Assembly (NCBI GenBank): GCA_025359865.1
Contig: JANYDH010000028.1
Span: 1-64,000 of the forward strand
Direction of reading: 5' to 3'
DNA length: 64,000 nt
Source: Actinomycetes bacterium
GTDB lineage: Bacteria; Actinomycetota; Acidimicrobiia; Acidimicrobiales; Ilumatobacteraceae
Shown here: in pieces, positions 26,006 to 35,180 of the stretch
Numbering within the stretch: the stretch's first letter is position 1
Layout: every line of letters begins with the position of its first letter
Translations under genes and position numbers: made by a program
Notes under the pieces: model-generated
The model's input: only the letters and a program-made list of their open reading frames with translations
Database searches by the model: none
Told to the model about the DNA's origin: nothing

Positions 26006-28120
26006 CTACAACTCCTCTGCGAGTGCCCATGCGGAATGGATGGCGCCTTCGATGTAGCCGATTGCGGCAGCGTCGCCGATCGTCCGCACGTCGAATCCGG
26101 CCTGCGACAGGGACTCCGCAAGGCTGGAATCGGCATGAACATCGGAGGCGATGACGACATCATCGGCCGACACGGTATGTCGCTCGTCGCCGACGCGATA
26201 CGTGACGTACTTCGGGTCGATCGACTCGACCACCGCATTACGGTGCAACTGTACCCCGTGCGCCGCTGTCGCCCGCACCGCTGTCCAGCGGCGCGGCATG
26301 GCCATTGCCAACCCGAGGTGAGCCCCGCTCTCGAGCACGGTGACGGTGCGGCCACGTTCGGCGAAAAACTCGGCCAACTCCAGGCCGACGAGCCCACCAC
26401 CGACCACGATGACGTCGCGTCCGATCGGCATCCACCGCTTCGACAACGTCCGAACCCGCTCCGGGTCGAGGGTGATCCGCAGAGAGCGGCCGGCACGCAG
26501 CACGACACGAGTGAGCAATGGGCCTTCGAGATCGCCCTCGCCGGTGATCATGGCGCGCAAGTCATCGCCGGTGTGCACATGCGGCAAGTCTGCTCCGGGG
26601 ACGTCGGGCAAGCCGCGACGGGCGCCGGTGGCGACGACGACCACGTCCGGACCAAGGGCACGCACCACGTCGACGGTGGCCTCGGTGCCGAGATGCACGG
26701 TGACACCGGCCGCGATGGCCTCATGCTGCAGCCAATCGACGAATGGCTGGTTCGCCGGCGTGGTCAGTTGTGAGAACCACGCGGTGCCACCGAGACGATC
26801 GTTGCGTTCGAGCAGAGTGACACGGTGACCGCGGAGACTCGCGAGGCGACCGAGTTCCAAACCCGCTGGCCCTCCACCGATGACCACGACATGTCGGGGT
26901 ATCGCCACAGCGTTCGATGTGACCGACACGAGCGACTCGTGACCCAACGCCGGGTTGACCGCACAGCGCGGCGGCGAGTCGAAGAAGTTCTGCTCCACAC
27001 ACACGTAGCAGTTGATGCATGGTCGGATCTCGGATCGGCGGCCGCTGGACAGCTTGTTGACCAACTCGGGATCAGCAAGTTGTTGCCGTCCCATCGACAC
27101 GAAGTCGCAGTCACCCGCAGCGACCATCTCATCGGCGAGTTCGGGCAGGATCCGACCGACGGCGATCACGGGGATGTGCACCGCCAGCTTCACCGCCCGC
27201 GCCAGGTCGCGATACCGCCCGACCACCGAAGGCAGCGGACCATCGGTGAAGTCGGCGAACGGGTTGTGCGCGTTGCCCGACACATGGATCGCGTCGGCGC
27301 CGGCGGCCTCGACGAACGGGGCGAGCGTTGCCGCATCAGCAGCATCGATGCCGCCCTCGATGCCGAACTCTTCGCCGTTGATGCGGACGATGATCGGGAA
27401 CCCGGAACCAACCCGGCGACGCACTGCACCTACCACGTCGGCAGTGAGCCGAGTGCGGTTTTCGGCGGTTCCTCCCCATCGGTCGATGCGACCGTTGTAG
27501 GCGTTGGACAAGAACGTCGACAGCAGATACCCGTGAGCCGCGTGGATCTCGACCGCGTCGCAGCCGGCGACCTGCACCCGCCCCGCAGCATCAGCAAACT
27601 GGCCGATGACCCAGGCGAGATCGTCTTCATCGGCAACGCGGTACGTCGGCGTCTTGCCCCGGGTCGCAGTAGCGAGGCGGAGTAGCTCCGCAAGCGGGTT
27701 GTCCGTCAACGCGTCGAGGGCAAACCGCGGAACGGGCACGGAAGGAACCAGCAGCGGCCGTTCCTCAGCGGTGTCGACACCGGCCACCTTGCCGTGGTGG
27801 CAGAGCTGGATGCACAGTCGTCCGCCAACGGCATGCACGGAGTCCGCGAGTGCGGTCAGCCCAGGGATGAACCGATCATCGGACAGGCCCGGTTGGTGGC
27901 GAGAGGTGGCGCCCAACGGGAACGCGACGGCACCTGATCCGGTGATCACCATCGCCGCTCCCCCGGCGGCACGCGCCGTGTAGTGCGCGATTTCACCATC
28001 GGTGATCATCCCGTCGCTGCACAGGTTCATGTCCATCGCCGGCAGCAGCACTCGGTTGGGCAGCTCGAGACCACCGAGACGGCCAGGGGCGAGCAGATGG
28101 TTGAATGACGATGACTTCAC
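26006..28120 (-). CDS. OYE-type NADH:flavin oxidoreductase (FadH/2,4-dienoyl-CoA reductase-like)
   Basis: A 704-residue three-domain flavoenzyme. An old yellow enzyme TIM barrel covers about residues 1-345 (LPNRVLLPAMDM, GGRLCIQLCHHGK, EIHAAHGYLLSTFLSNAYN). A 4Fe-4S cluster follows near residue 365 (CINCYVC, then a Cys 11 residues on). FAD-binding VVIGGGPAGLELGRLAS lies near 400 and an NAD(P)-binding VIVVGGGLVGLELAEFF near 570. The architecture matches bacterial 2,4-dienoyl-CoA reductase and trimethylamine dehydrogenase relatives. In this context reduction of an unsaturated CoA ester or enone is likely. GTG start. Confidence 0.88.
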   Translation of the reverse strand: MKSSSFNHLLAPGRLGGLELPNRVLLPAMDMNLCSDGMITDGEIAHYTARAAGGAAMVITGSGAVAFPLGATSRHQPGLSDDRFIPGLTALADSVHAVGGRLCIQLCHHGKVAGVDTAEERPLLVPSVPVPRFALDALTDNPLAELLRLATATRGKTPTYRVADEDDLAWVIGQFADAAGRVQVAGCDAVEIHAAHGYLLSTFLSNAYNGRIDRWGGTAENRTRLTADVVGAVRRRVGSGFPIIVRINGEEFGIEGGIDAADAATLAPFVEAAGADAIHVSGNAHNPFADFTDGPLPSVVGRYRDLARAVKLAVHIPVIAVGRILPELADEMVAAGDCDFVSMGRQQLADPELVNKLSSGRRSEIRPCINCYVCVEQNFFDSPPRCAVNPALGHESLVSVTSNAVAIPRHVVVIGGGPAGLELGRLASLRGHRVTLLERNDRLGGTAWFSQLTTPANQPFVDWLQHEAIAAGVTVHLGTEATVDVVRALGPDVVVVATGARRGLPDVPGADLPHVHTGDDLRAMITGEGDLEGPLLTRVVLRAGRSLRITLDPERVRTLSKRWMPIGRDVIVVGGGLVGLELAEFFAERGRTVTVLESGAHLGLAMAMPRRWTAVRATAAHGVQLHRNAVVESIDPKYVTYRVGDERHTVSADDVVIASDVHADSSLAESLSQAGFDVRTIGDAAAIGYIEGAIHSAWALAEEL

Positions 28121-28133
28121 CAGGTGATGGCCC

Positions 28134-29867
28134 TCAACCGGCCGCTGTGACGGTGTAGGTATCTCGTCCCGAATGCAACACGGTGCCCGGCACCGCGCCG
28201 GTTGTCAGACTGTATTCGACTATCGCCACCCCGTTGACGAGGACACGATCCACGCCTCTCGAGCCGGCCGTCAACCGCACCGAGTCGCCAGGAAGGTCGG
28301 CGACCAGGGTGGCGTCGTCGGAACCCACAGTGGCCGGGTCGAAGATGACGATGTCGGCATGCGCCCCAGTGCGAAGTACGCCGCGGTCTCGAAGGCCGAA
28401 GAGCAATGCCGGAGCCGATGTCATCATCCGAATCGCTTGCTCGACCGGCACCAACTTGCGTCCGCGGATGCAGTCCGCAAGGAACCGGGTGGGATACGGC
28501 GCACCACACATGCGGTCGAGGTGGGCACCTGCATCGGACCCGCCAATCATTGCTCGCGGGTCGTTCCAGAGTTCGGCACGCATCCGCCACGACTGGGCGT
28601 CGTCGTCCTGCGGGGTCGGCCACCACACCGTGCGCAACTCGTCGGCAATCGAAATGTCGAGGAACGTTCCGAAGCATGAACGCCCGCGCTCGGCCGCGAT
28701 GTCGCGAACGACACGACCCTTCAACCCGTCGTTGGCCACCGCGTAGGTGTCGCCCACGATGTAGTCACCCCAGTCGGCAAGCCGGCGGAACACACCCGCC
28801 TCCGGCGACTTGCTGTTTTCGAGCAGGCGTACTCGGGTATCGGCGTCGTCGAGTCGGTCGATGCGTTCGGGGACGGGCACCCCGAGGACCGCCTGCCAGC
28901 CGGGGAGCAGCCACAGCCCACAGAACGTGAGCAGGCTCATGTTCATCGGTACTTGCACGGGCATCGTGAGCGCCACGACACGGCCGCCGATCGCTGCAGC
29001 CCGGTCGAAGGCCTGCATCTGTCGGGGCACCCGGTCGGGCTCGCGTGCATCGACAGTGAGCACATTCCAATTCATCGGCCGGTTGGCCGCCGCGCTCATT
29101 TGGGCGAGCAGTTCGATCTCGTCATCGGCAAATCTGTCAAGGCAGCCCGGCACGATCCCTTCGAGCGTGGTGCCTTCGTGGCGACCCGTCTCTTCGCACA
29201 GCGCGATCAACTCGTCGGGAGTTGCCCACCGACTGGCCACCGGCTCGCCCTCCCCGTCGGAGTGCGACGTCGAATTCGTGAACGAAAACCCAAGCGCCCC
29301 GGCCTGAATGGCCGCGCTGAGCTCAGCCTGCATGGCAGTCACTTGCTCAGGTGCAGCTGCGTTGCCAACGGCCTCACCGCCCATCACATAGCGACGGATC
29401 GCGCAATGGCCGACAAGGAACCCGGCGTTGACGGAGATGTTGCCGTCGAGCCTGGCGAGGTAGTCGGCAAACGTCTCCCACGACCAGTCGGCGCCATGTT
29501 CAAGCGCGGCGAGAGGCATACCCTCGACCTTGGCCATCATCCTGCGCAAGTAATCGCCGTCGCCAGGCAGTAGCGGAGCGAGTGTGAACCCGCAGTTGCC
29601 GCCGATGACAGTAGTGACACCGTGCACGCTCGAAGGGCTGGCCGTTGGGTCCCACAGCAACTGTGCGTCGTAATGTGTATGGGGATCGATGAAACCGGGT
29701 GCCACGAACCGGCCGGCCGCATCGGTAGTGATTACGGCAGCTTCGGTTAGCGCTCCTACAGCGGCGATCGCAACGATGCGCCCGTCACGAATGGCGATGT
29801 CGGCCGGTGCACCAGGGGTGCCCGTACCGTCGAACACTGTGCCCCCCGTGATGACCTCGTCGTACAT
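28134..29867 (-). CDS. D-aminoacylase-like amidohydrolase
   Basis: A 577-residue protein of the N-acyl-D-amino-acid deacylase/dihydroorotase-like branch: VFDGTGTPG, GRFVAPGFIDPHTHYDAQL (metal HxH), VIGGNCGFTLAPL, the mid-barrel FSFTNSTSHSDGE region and MIGGSDAGAHLDRMCGAPYP near the C-terminus. These proteins hydrolyse cyclic or acyl amides with one or two metals. A GAGGGAG ribosome-binding site precedes the ATG, so unlike its divergent neighbour it has a leader. It probably begins the long operon down to 22717. Confidence 0.87.
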   Translation of the reverse strand: MYDEVITGGTVFDGTGTPGAPADIAIRDGRIVAIAAVGALTEAAVITTDAAGRFVAPGFIDPHTHYDAQLLWDPTASPSSVHGVTTVIGGNCGFTLAPLLPGDGDYLRRMMAKVEGMPLAALEHGADWSWETFADYLARLDGNISVNAGFLVGHCAIRRYVMGGEAVGNAAAPEQVTAMQAELSAAIQAGALGFSFTNSTSHSDGEGEPVASRWATPDELIALCEETGRHEGTTLEGIVPGCLDRFADDEIELLAQMSAAANRPMNWNVLTVDAREPDRVPRQMQAFDRAAAIGGRVVALTMPVQVPMNMSLLTFCGLWLLPGWQAVLGVPVPERIDRLDDADTRVRLLENSKSPEAGVFRRLADWGDYIVGDTYAVANDGLKGRVVRDIAAERGRSCFGTFLDISIADELRTVWWPTPQDDDAQSWRMRAELWNDPRAMIGGSDAGAHLDRMCGAPYPTRFLADCIRGRKLVPVEQAIRMMTSAPALLFGLRDRGVLRTGAHADIVIFDPATVGSDDATLVADLPGDSVRLTAGSRGVDRVLVNGVAIVEYSLTTGAVPGTVLHSGRDTYTVTAAG

Positions 29868-29907
29868 TGAACTCCCTCAACGAAAACGCCGGCCTGAACG
29901 ACCGTGC

Positions 29908-29943
29908 AAGTGGCAACGCAAGTGGCAACGCAAGTGACAACGC
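29908..29943. repeat. 12-bp tandem repeat beside operator 6
   Basis: Three copies of AAGTGGCAACGC (the third has one change) end four bases before the operator at 29947. Compare the 13-bp array next to operator 1, which has the same TGGCA core. Confidence 0.75.
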
Positions 29944-29946
29944 AAA

Positions 29947-29963
29947 TCTGACGGACCGTCAGA
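29947..29963. promoter_or_regulatory. Operator 6: TCTGAC-GGACC-GTCAGA
   Basis: Sixth copy of the operator, in the divergent region between the D-aminoacylase-like and aldehyde dehydrogenase genes. The -10 TAGCCT (29966-29971) ends 7 bases before the ATG at 29979. Confidence 0.8.
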
Positions 29964-29978
29964 TGTAGCCTAGCCAAC

Positions 29979-31448
29979 ATGGCCAAGCACTACCGGATGC
30001 TCATCGGCGGCGAGTGGGTCGATGGCGCATCAGGCTCACGACCGATCATCAATCCCGCGAACGGCGACACAGTCGGCGAGGCGCCACAGGCCTCGGTCGA
30101 GCAGGCCGAGGCTGCAGCGCAGGCTGCGCGCAGCGCGTTTCCCGGTTGGTGGGCCACACCTCCGGCGGAACGGGCTCGGTTGCTCCAGGCAGTCGCCGAC
30201 CGGCTTCGCGAACGCCAACCCGATCTCGTCCCGCTGATCATCTCCGAGACCGGTGCTACCGCAATGGTCGGCTCACGGATGCAGGTCGCGGTCGCCATCG
30301 AACGGTTCGAGCGCTACGCCAAAGGGGCGCTGCGCGATCACTCGATTCCACTGACCCCCTCGCCTACCGCTACCACGCCGCTGGCGCCCGGCGGGCTGAT
30401 CGGAGCCATGGTCAACCGCCAACCGGTTGGAGTGGTTGCGTGCATTTCTCCCTACAACTTTCCGATGGTCAACATGGCGGGCAAGATCGCTCCAGCATTG
30501 GCCGTTGGATGCACCGTGGTGATGAAACCCGCTCCACAGGATCCGCTCGCAGTCATCGAGCTCGCCGAGATCATGCACGAGGCCGGGTTCCCTCCTGGGG
30601 TGATCAACGTCATCACGTCTACCGCTGCCGATGTACCCGCCGCACTCACCACCAGTCGTAACGTCGACATGGTCAGCTTCACGGGCTCCACCGGTGTCGG
30701 CGAGCGGATCTTCGAAGCCGGTGGGCGCACGATGAAACGCCTGCTGCTCGAACTCGGAGGCAAGGGCGCCGCGCTCGTCCTCGACGACGCCAACATGGCC
30801 ACTGCTGTCACTGCGCTGTCGAGCGTTTGGGGCTTTCATTCCGGCCAGATTTGCACTGCGCCCACGCGCGCCATCGTGCATCGCAGTCGCTACGACGAAC
30901 TGGTATCAGCCCTCGCCGCCGCTGCACTACGGATGAAAGTCGGCAACCCGTTGGCACCCGATACGGTTGTCGGCCCGGTCATCTCGGCAGCCCAGCGTGA
31001 CCGCATCGGCAGCTATGTGGCGGCAGGAGCCTCGCAAGGCGCAACCGTGGTAGTCGATGGGCGCGACCCCACGCTCGACGCAGATCTGCAACACGGCTTC
31101 TATGTCGGCCCGACCCTGCTCGCCGACTGTCATCCCGACATGACCCCCGTTCAGGAGGAGATCTTCGGACCGGTCATCGTCGTCGTGCCGTTCGACGACG
31201 ACGACGAGGGCATCGCGATTTCCAATGGAACCGACTTCGGGCTGTACGACTACGTCTTTTCGCAGAACACCGAGCGCGCCTTTCGCTTGGCAAAGCAACT
31301 ACGTAGCGGCAACGTCGGCATCAACACTGCACAACGCAACCACGACACACCATTCGGCGGATTCAAGATGTCCGGCATCGGACGCGACGGCGGCGATTTC
31401 GGGATGCTCGCCTACACCGAGATGCAGTCGATCGTCTGGCCGGGCTGA
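29979..31448 (+). CDS. Aldehyde dehydrogenase
   Basis: A 489-residue NAD(P)-dependent aldehyde dehydrogenase. YNFPMVNMAGKIAPALAVG, FTGSTGVGERI (cofactor), LLELGGKGAALVLDDA with the general-base Glu, the catalytic Cys in FHSGQICTAPTRA and EEIFGPVIVVVPF are all present and in order. Leaderless start below operator 6. It could oxidise an aldehyde formed by the alcohol dehydrogenase at 5985, which shares the operator. Confidence 0.92.
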   Translation: MAKHYRMLIGGEWVDGASGSRPIINPANGDTVGEAPQASVEQAEAAAQAARSAFPGWWATPPAERARLLQAVADRLRERQPDLVPLIISETGATAMVGSRMQVAVAIERFERYAKGALRDHSIPLTPSPTATTPLAPGGLIGAMVNRQPVGVVACISPYNFPMVNMAGKIAPALAVGCTVVMKPAPQDPLAVIELAEIMHEAGFPPGVINVITSTAADVPAALTTSRNVDMVSFTGSTGVGERIFEAGGRTMKRLLLELGGKGAALVLDDANMATAVTALSSVWGFHSGQICTAPTRAIVHRSRYDELVSALAAAALRMKVGNPLAPDTVVGPVISAAQRDRIGSYVAAGASQGATVVVDGRDPTLDADLQHGFYVGPTLLADCHPDMTPVQEEIFGPVIVVVPFDDDDEGIAISNGTDFGLYDYVFSQNTERAFRLAKQLRSGNVGINTAQRNHDTPFGGFKMSGIGRDGGDFGMLAYTEMQSIVWPG

Positions 31449-31453
31449 ACGGC

Positions 31454-32596
31454 GTGAACAGCTCCGGGTTTCGTAGCCCTATCCGACTGCTCGACGGTGT
31501 CAAGGTGCTCGACCTCTCGATCCTCGGCCCCGGCGCGGTGGGCGGATTTCTGGTCGATCTCGGCGCCGACGTCACCAAGGTGGAGAGTCCGGCGGGTGAC
31601 TACATCCGCGAAATGACGTGGCCGATCATCAACACCGACGACGGACCATTGTCGCTGATGCACCTGCACCTGAATCGGGGTAAGCAGTTCGTAACCCTTG
31701 ATCTGAAATCAGACGAAGGGCGCGCCGCCTTCGCTGTTCTGGTTGCCGAAAGCGACGTGGTGATCGAAGGGATGCGTCCCGGCTTCCTCGACAAGATCGG
31801 CTTCGGCTTCGACCGTCTGTGCGAATTGAACCCGCGAATCGTCGTCTGTTCGATCTCGGGCTACGGCGCCAGCGGGCCGTACCGCAACCTGCCGTCGCAC
31901 GGTGTTGCCTACGATGCTTGGGCGGGGGTGGTTGCACCGGTCGTCGACGACAGCGGGTATTGCCGTATCCCGAACCAGGTCAACGTCGGCATCACCGCCG
32001 GACCGGCCTTCGCCGCGCTCGCAATCTGCGCCGCACTGGTGCGGGCGCGCACGAGCGGACAACCAGCCGCGTTCGAGATCGCCCAGAGCGATGCCGCCGC
32101 ATACTTCGACTGGTACCGCATCGAAACCGAACGCGCATACACCCGCCCGCCGGACGAAGTCACCGGCAATGCTTCCGATGGTCTCGAGCGGCGAGAGGCC
32201 GGCCTCGGTGGTATGTGGCAAGGCGTGCGCTATCAGTTCTACGAGTCGTCGAACGGCCACGTTCTGTTCATGGCCAGCGAGCAGTCATTTTGGCGTAACT
32301 TCTGTGCCGGAGTGGGACGACTCGATCTGTTCGACCGGTGGCCCGGTGCAACCTATGCCGACCATGCCCGCGGCAACGCCGAACTACAGCGTGAACTGCG
32401 CGGCATCTTCAGGCTGCGCTCCACCGAGCAGTGGATGGCATTCGCCGCCGAGCACAACACCACGATCTCACCGGTCAACACTGCTGCTACCTTGCCAGCC
32501 GACCCTCAGTTCCAGAACCGTCTGCACTGGGTCGGCCGTGAAGAACTCGGCTGCGAGCAACTCGCCTTTCCGCTACACATGACGAGCGACGGCTAG
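31454..32596 (+). CDS. Class III CoA-transferase (CaiB/BaiF family)
   Basis: A 380-residue family III CoA-transferase, which moves CoA between acids without ATP. Visible: VKVLDLSILGPGAVGGFLVDLGADVTKVE, NRGKQFVTLDLKSDEGRA, VVIEGMRPGFLDKIGFGFDRL and the SGYGASGPYR turn. The expected catalytic Asp is in the following segment, and AYDAWAGV is the likely site. GTG start five bases after the dehydrogenase. It gives the pathway a second, ATP-free way to activate an acid or recycle CoA. Confidence 0.88.
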   Translation: MNSSGFRSPIRLLDGVKVLDLSILGPGAVGGFLVDLGADVTKVESPAGDYIREMTWPIINTDDGPLSLMHLHLNRGKQFVTLDLKSDEGRAAFAVLVAESDVVIEGMRPGFLDKIGFGFDRLCELNPRIVVCSISGYGASGPYRNLPSHGVAYDAWAGVVAPVVDDSGYCRIPNQVNVGITAGPAFAALAICAALVRARTSGQPAAFEIAQSDAAAYFDWYRIETERAYTRPPDEVTGNASDGLERREAGLGGMWQGVRYQFYESSNGHVLFMASEQSFWRNFCAGVGRLDLFDRWPGATYADHARGNAELQRELRGIFRLRSTEQWMAFAAEHNTTISPVNTAATLPADPQFQNRLHWVGREELGCEQLAFPLHMTSDG

Positions 32597-32751
32597 GAAC
32601 GTCGGCCAGCATCGAATCTGGTGGTCTCGGCGGGTCCGTCAAGAGCTGGTTCGTGGCGTGCGGCGCGCACGCTGTTAGGACGGCGGTTGTCGTGACACTA
32701 TCGCTGGTGGAGTCGGGGTTCGGCCGGTCTGCGGGTAACGCAGCGAGTCCT

Positions 32752-32788
32752 GTGAGTTCGGACGCAGGCTCGGCTGTCCGAACCTCAC
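32752..32788. terminator. Possible bidirectional terminator hairpin
   Basis: GTGAGTTCGGAC pairs with GTCCGAACCTCAC (one bulge) in the 231-base convergent gap 32597-32827 between the CoA-transferase and the Rieske ferredoxin. No T run follows. The remainder of the gap shows no gene. Confidence 0.45.
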
Positions 32789-32827
32789 AAACCGCGAGTA
32801 ATCTCGCCAGCGAGTACGGCAATGCGG

Positions 32828-33148
32828 TCAGTCGTCGAGTTGGATCGATGCGACACCGTCGCTCTCGGTGACCGCGTAGCAGGCGATCGGAGCGAACGCG
32901 GGCGGGCCTTGGTGCGCGCCGGTGCGCACGTCGAACTGAGCGCCGTGCAGCGGGCACGTGATCAGCGCACCACGCAGGCGCCCGTCAGCGAGCGGCGTGT
33001 CGCGGTGGGAGCAGTTGTTCTCGACGGCGTGCAGCGTGCCCCCGATGCGGCACACGATGACCCCGTGGAGGCCGAGGTCGCTGAACACCTTCATCCGACC
33101 GTCACGCAGATCGCTGAGGTCACCGAGTTCGACGAATTCTGCTGACAT
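32828..33148 (-). CDS. Rieske-type [2Fe-2S] ferredoxin
   Basis: A 106-residue Rieske protein with the pair NNCSHRDTPLADG (Cys-x-His) and CPLHGAQFDVRTG (Cys-x2-His) that hold the 2Fe-2S cluster. The frame is open to 33352, but ATG 33148 with a TACGCT hexamer 7 bases upstream (33156-33161 on this strand) gives the standard ferredoxin length. It probably passes electrons to the Rieske oxygenase at 33718-35121 or to a P450. Confidence 0.9.
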   Translation of the reverse strand: MSAEFVELGDLSDLRDGRMKVFSDLGLHGVIVCRIGGTLHAVENNCSHRDTPLADGRLRGALITCPLHGAQFDVRTGAHQGPPAFAPIACYAVTESDGVASIQLDD

Positions 33149-33219
33149 CGGGTCGAGCGTAGAGGGCGTCCCTCGCTCCCCTTCGAATCGACGCCCCCGG
33201 ACCGCTACTGTCTCGCGCC

Positions 33220-33702
33220 ATGACCGAGTTCGAAATCCGCACCAGTATCGAGGATGCGCTGCGCAGCTACTGCCGCGGTATCGACCGTCTCCATGCACCA
33301 TCGGTGGCCGCTGCCTTCCATCCGGGCGCCGACCTCGTCGACTACGGGCCAAAGCCGCTTAAGATCGAGCAGTTCGTGGAGTACGCGCTGGCATCGCTCG
33401 ACAGCAAGTTCGTGGCCACCCAACACCGGCTGAGCAACGTCACCGTCGAGGTCACCGGCGACCGTGCGCTGGTAGAGGCTTACGTGCTCGCCTTCCACGT
33501 GGAAGACACCGGCGACGAGCGTCGACTGCACACGTTCAGCGGTCGCTACATCGACCGATTCGAGGAGCGCAACGGGCAGTGGAAGATCGCCCAGCGCACG
33601 CTCAGGAACGATTGGTCAACCATCGTGCCGATGGGCGAATCGATGTCGGGCTCGTGGGTGTCGAGCGGCCGGGCCGGCTCACCCGACCCGATCTTCGACT
33701 GA
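33220..33702 (+). CDS. SnoaL-like polyketide cyclase-family protein
   Basis: A 160-residue NTF2-like protein (SYCRGIDRLHAPSVAAAFHP, then RYIDRFEERNGQWKIAQRT). Leaderless start: TACTGT at 33206-33211 and an 8-base gap. The Tyr-x-Asp-Arg pattern with a histidine-containing pocket occurs in dehydratases and dioxygenase-associated members. It converges on the Rieske oxygenase with only 15 bases between, as in small aromatic or terpenoid degradation modules. Confidence 0.82.
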   Translation: MTEFEIRTSIEDALRSYCRGIDRLHAPSVAAAFHPGADLVDYGPKPLKIEQFVEYALASLDSKFVATQHRLSNVTVEVTGDRALVEAYVLAFHVEDTGDERRLHTFSGRYIDRFEERNGQWKIAQRTLRNDWSTIVPMGESMSGSWVSSGRAGSPDPIFD

Positions 33703-33717
33703 CGCTCTCGAACGCGT

Positions 33718-35121
33718 TCAGCTCGCGGGGTGGTACCCGCCGGCGATGAGGTACTCACGTACTCTCTGCTGGAGGTGTCGGCCGCGCGACTCCTGGTAGT
33801 TCCCCAGCGTCTGGGCGCGCTTGTAGCTCGACCGAAAACCACGCGTCTGCGCAGCCATGTTCGCCGTGTCCTGGTCGTAGACCCGGCCGAGACCACCGAG
33901 GCCCTTGGCGAGCGTGTAGCTGTCGTCGACGTCGAGTTCGATCACGTCAGGCGGCGGCGGCGCCTCACCATCGAGCGGACGTGACCGCAGGATCAGCAGG
34001 TCGAAATAGCTGGCATCGTTGTTGTCCGGGTCGGGTCGGAACCGGTACACCATCGGCAGCGACAGGCCCGGGAAGAAGAACGCGTTCGGGAAGCAGAAGT
34101 ACTCGATCGAGTCGAGGGTGATCGACTCGCTGAGGTGCGAGAAGTCGCGGCCGAACGCCTGACCCATCTCGGCCTGTACGTACTTCGCGTAGAAATCGCG
34201 GGCGCGCATCCCCTCCGGCAACTCCAACGGCGACATACCGGCGCGGAGGTTACGGGTGAGATGCGTGAGCATCTGCTGCTCGGTGCGCGGCTCGGGACGC
34301 TGCGGGCTGTCCATACCGGTCGTGTGGATGAACCGGCTGATGTTCGGCTGGAACACGTCGTACTGCGTGGTGACCTCGTCGCCCAGCTTTCCGGTCGCAT
34401 GAGTCTCGCGCACGTGGTATGCCTCGAGGAACGCTTCGACGGCCGCCTTCCAATTGCATGGCATGTGCTTGCGAACGTGGGTCTCGATGTAACGGTCTTC
34501 GAACCCGAACTCGGCGAAGTGCGCCGGAAGTACTCCGAGGTACGTCGACAGCGGCTCGGCGTGAGGGTCGAAGTTGACCCACACGAAGCCGGCGAACACG
34601 TCGACCTTCAACTCTGCGAGGCGGTGCGACTCGTCTCCGACGTGCGGGAAGTCCCACCGATCGGGGAGGTCGGTGAGCGTGCCGTCGAGCGCCCATGTCC
34701 ACCCGTGGAACGGGCACTTCAACTCGCGCGTGAACCCGCACGTCCCTGGGCGACGCAGTTGCGTACCGCGGTGCATACAAGCGTTGTAATACGCCTTGAT
34801 CGCGCCATCGTCGGTGCGCATCACAAGTGCCGAATGGTGGCCGACGTCGTAGACGTAGTAGTCGCCCGGCTCGGGGAGGTGGTCGAGGTGACACGCCCAC
34901 TGCCATGTCTTGGACCACATGTGCTCGTGCTCAGCCGCGGCGTACTCCGGCGAGGTGTAGTTCGTGTACGGCACATCCTCGTCGCCGAGGAAGACCGGTG
35001 ATTCCTCGAGGAGCGGCCAAGGCGGCGTGGTCGGATCGGCCAGCAACTCCTCGTGCAGCGTCCTTCCGGGGGCGCGGGCGCGACCGGGAGCGGCAACAGG
35101 GACGTCACGTACATCAGCCAT
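33718..35121 (-). CDS. Rieske aromatic ring-hydroxylating oxygenase alpha subunit
   Basis: A 467-residue alpha subunit. The Rieske centre is NACMHRGTQLRR with CPFHGW near residues 115-140, and the mononuclear iron site is NWKAAVEAFLEAYHVRETH near residues 225-243. No beta subunit or reductase gene follows, so it belongs to the single-component-type alpha3 oxygenases served by separate redox partners, such as the ferredoxin encoded 600 bases away. Hydroxylation or demethylation of a ring compound is expected; the substrate is unknown. Confidence 0.92.
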   Translation of the reverse strand: MADVRDVPVAAPGRARAPGRTLHEELLADPTTPPWPLLEESPVFLGDEDVPYTNYTSPEYAAAEHEHMWSKTWQWACHLDHLPEPGDYYVYDVGHHSALVMRTDDGAIKAYYNACMHRGTQLRRPGTCGFTRELKCPFHGWTWALDGTLTDLPDRWDFPHVGDESHRLAELKVDVFAGFVWVNFDPHAEPLSTYLGVLPAHFAEFGFEDRYIETHVRKHMPCNWKAAVEAFLEAYHVRETHATGKLGDEVTTQYDVFQPNISRFIHTTGMDSPQRPEPRTEQQMLTHLTRNLRAGMSPLELPEGMRARDFYAKYVQAEMGQAFGRDFSHLSESITLDSIEYFCFPNAFFFPGLSLPMVYRFRPDPDNNDASYFDLLILRSRPLDGEAPPPPDVIELDVDDSYTLAKGLGGLGRVYDQDTANMAAQTRGFRSSYKRAQTLGNYQESRGRHLQQRVREYLIAGGYHPAS

Positions 35122-35180
35122 GGACGCACCATATGGCCCCGGCCTCCGGTCAGCCGACCCGGATCGACAAGACTGCGCTC

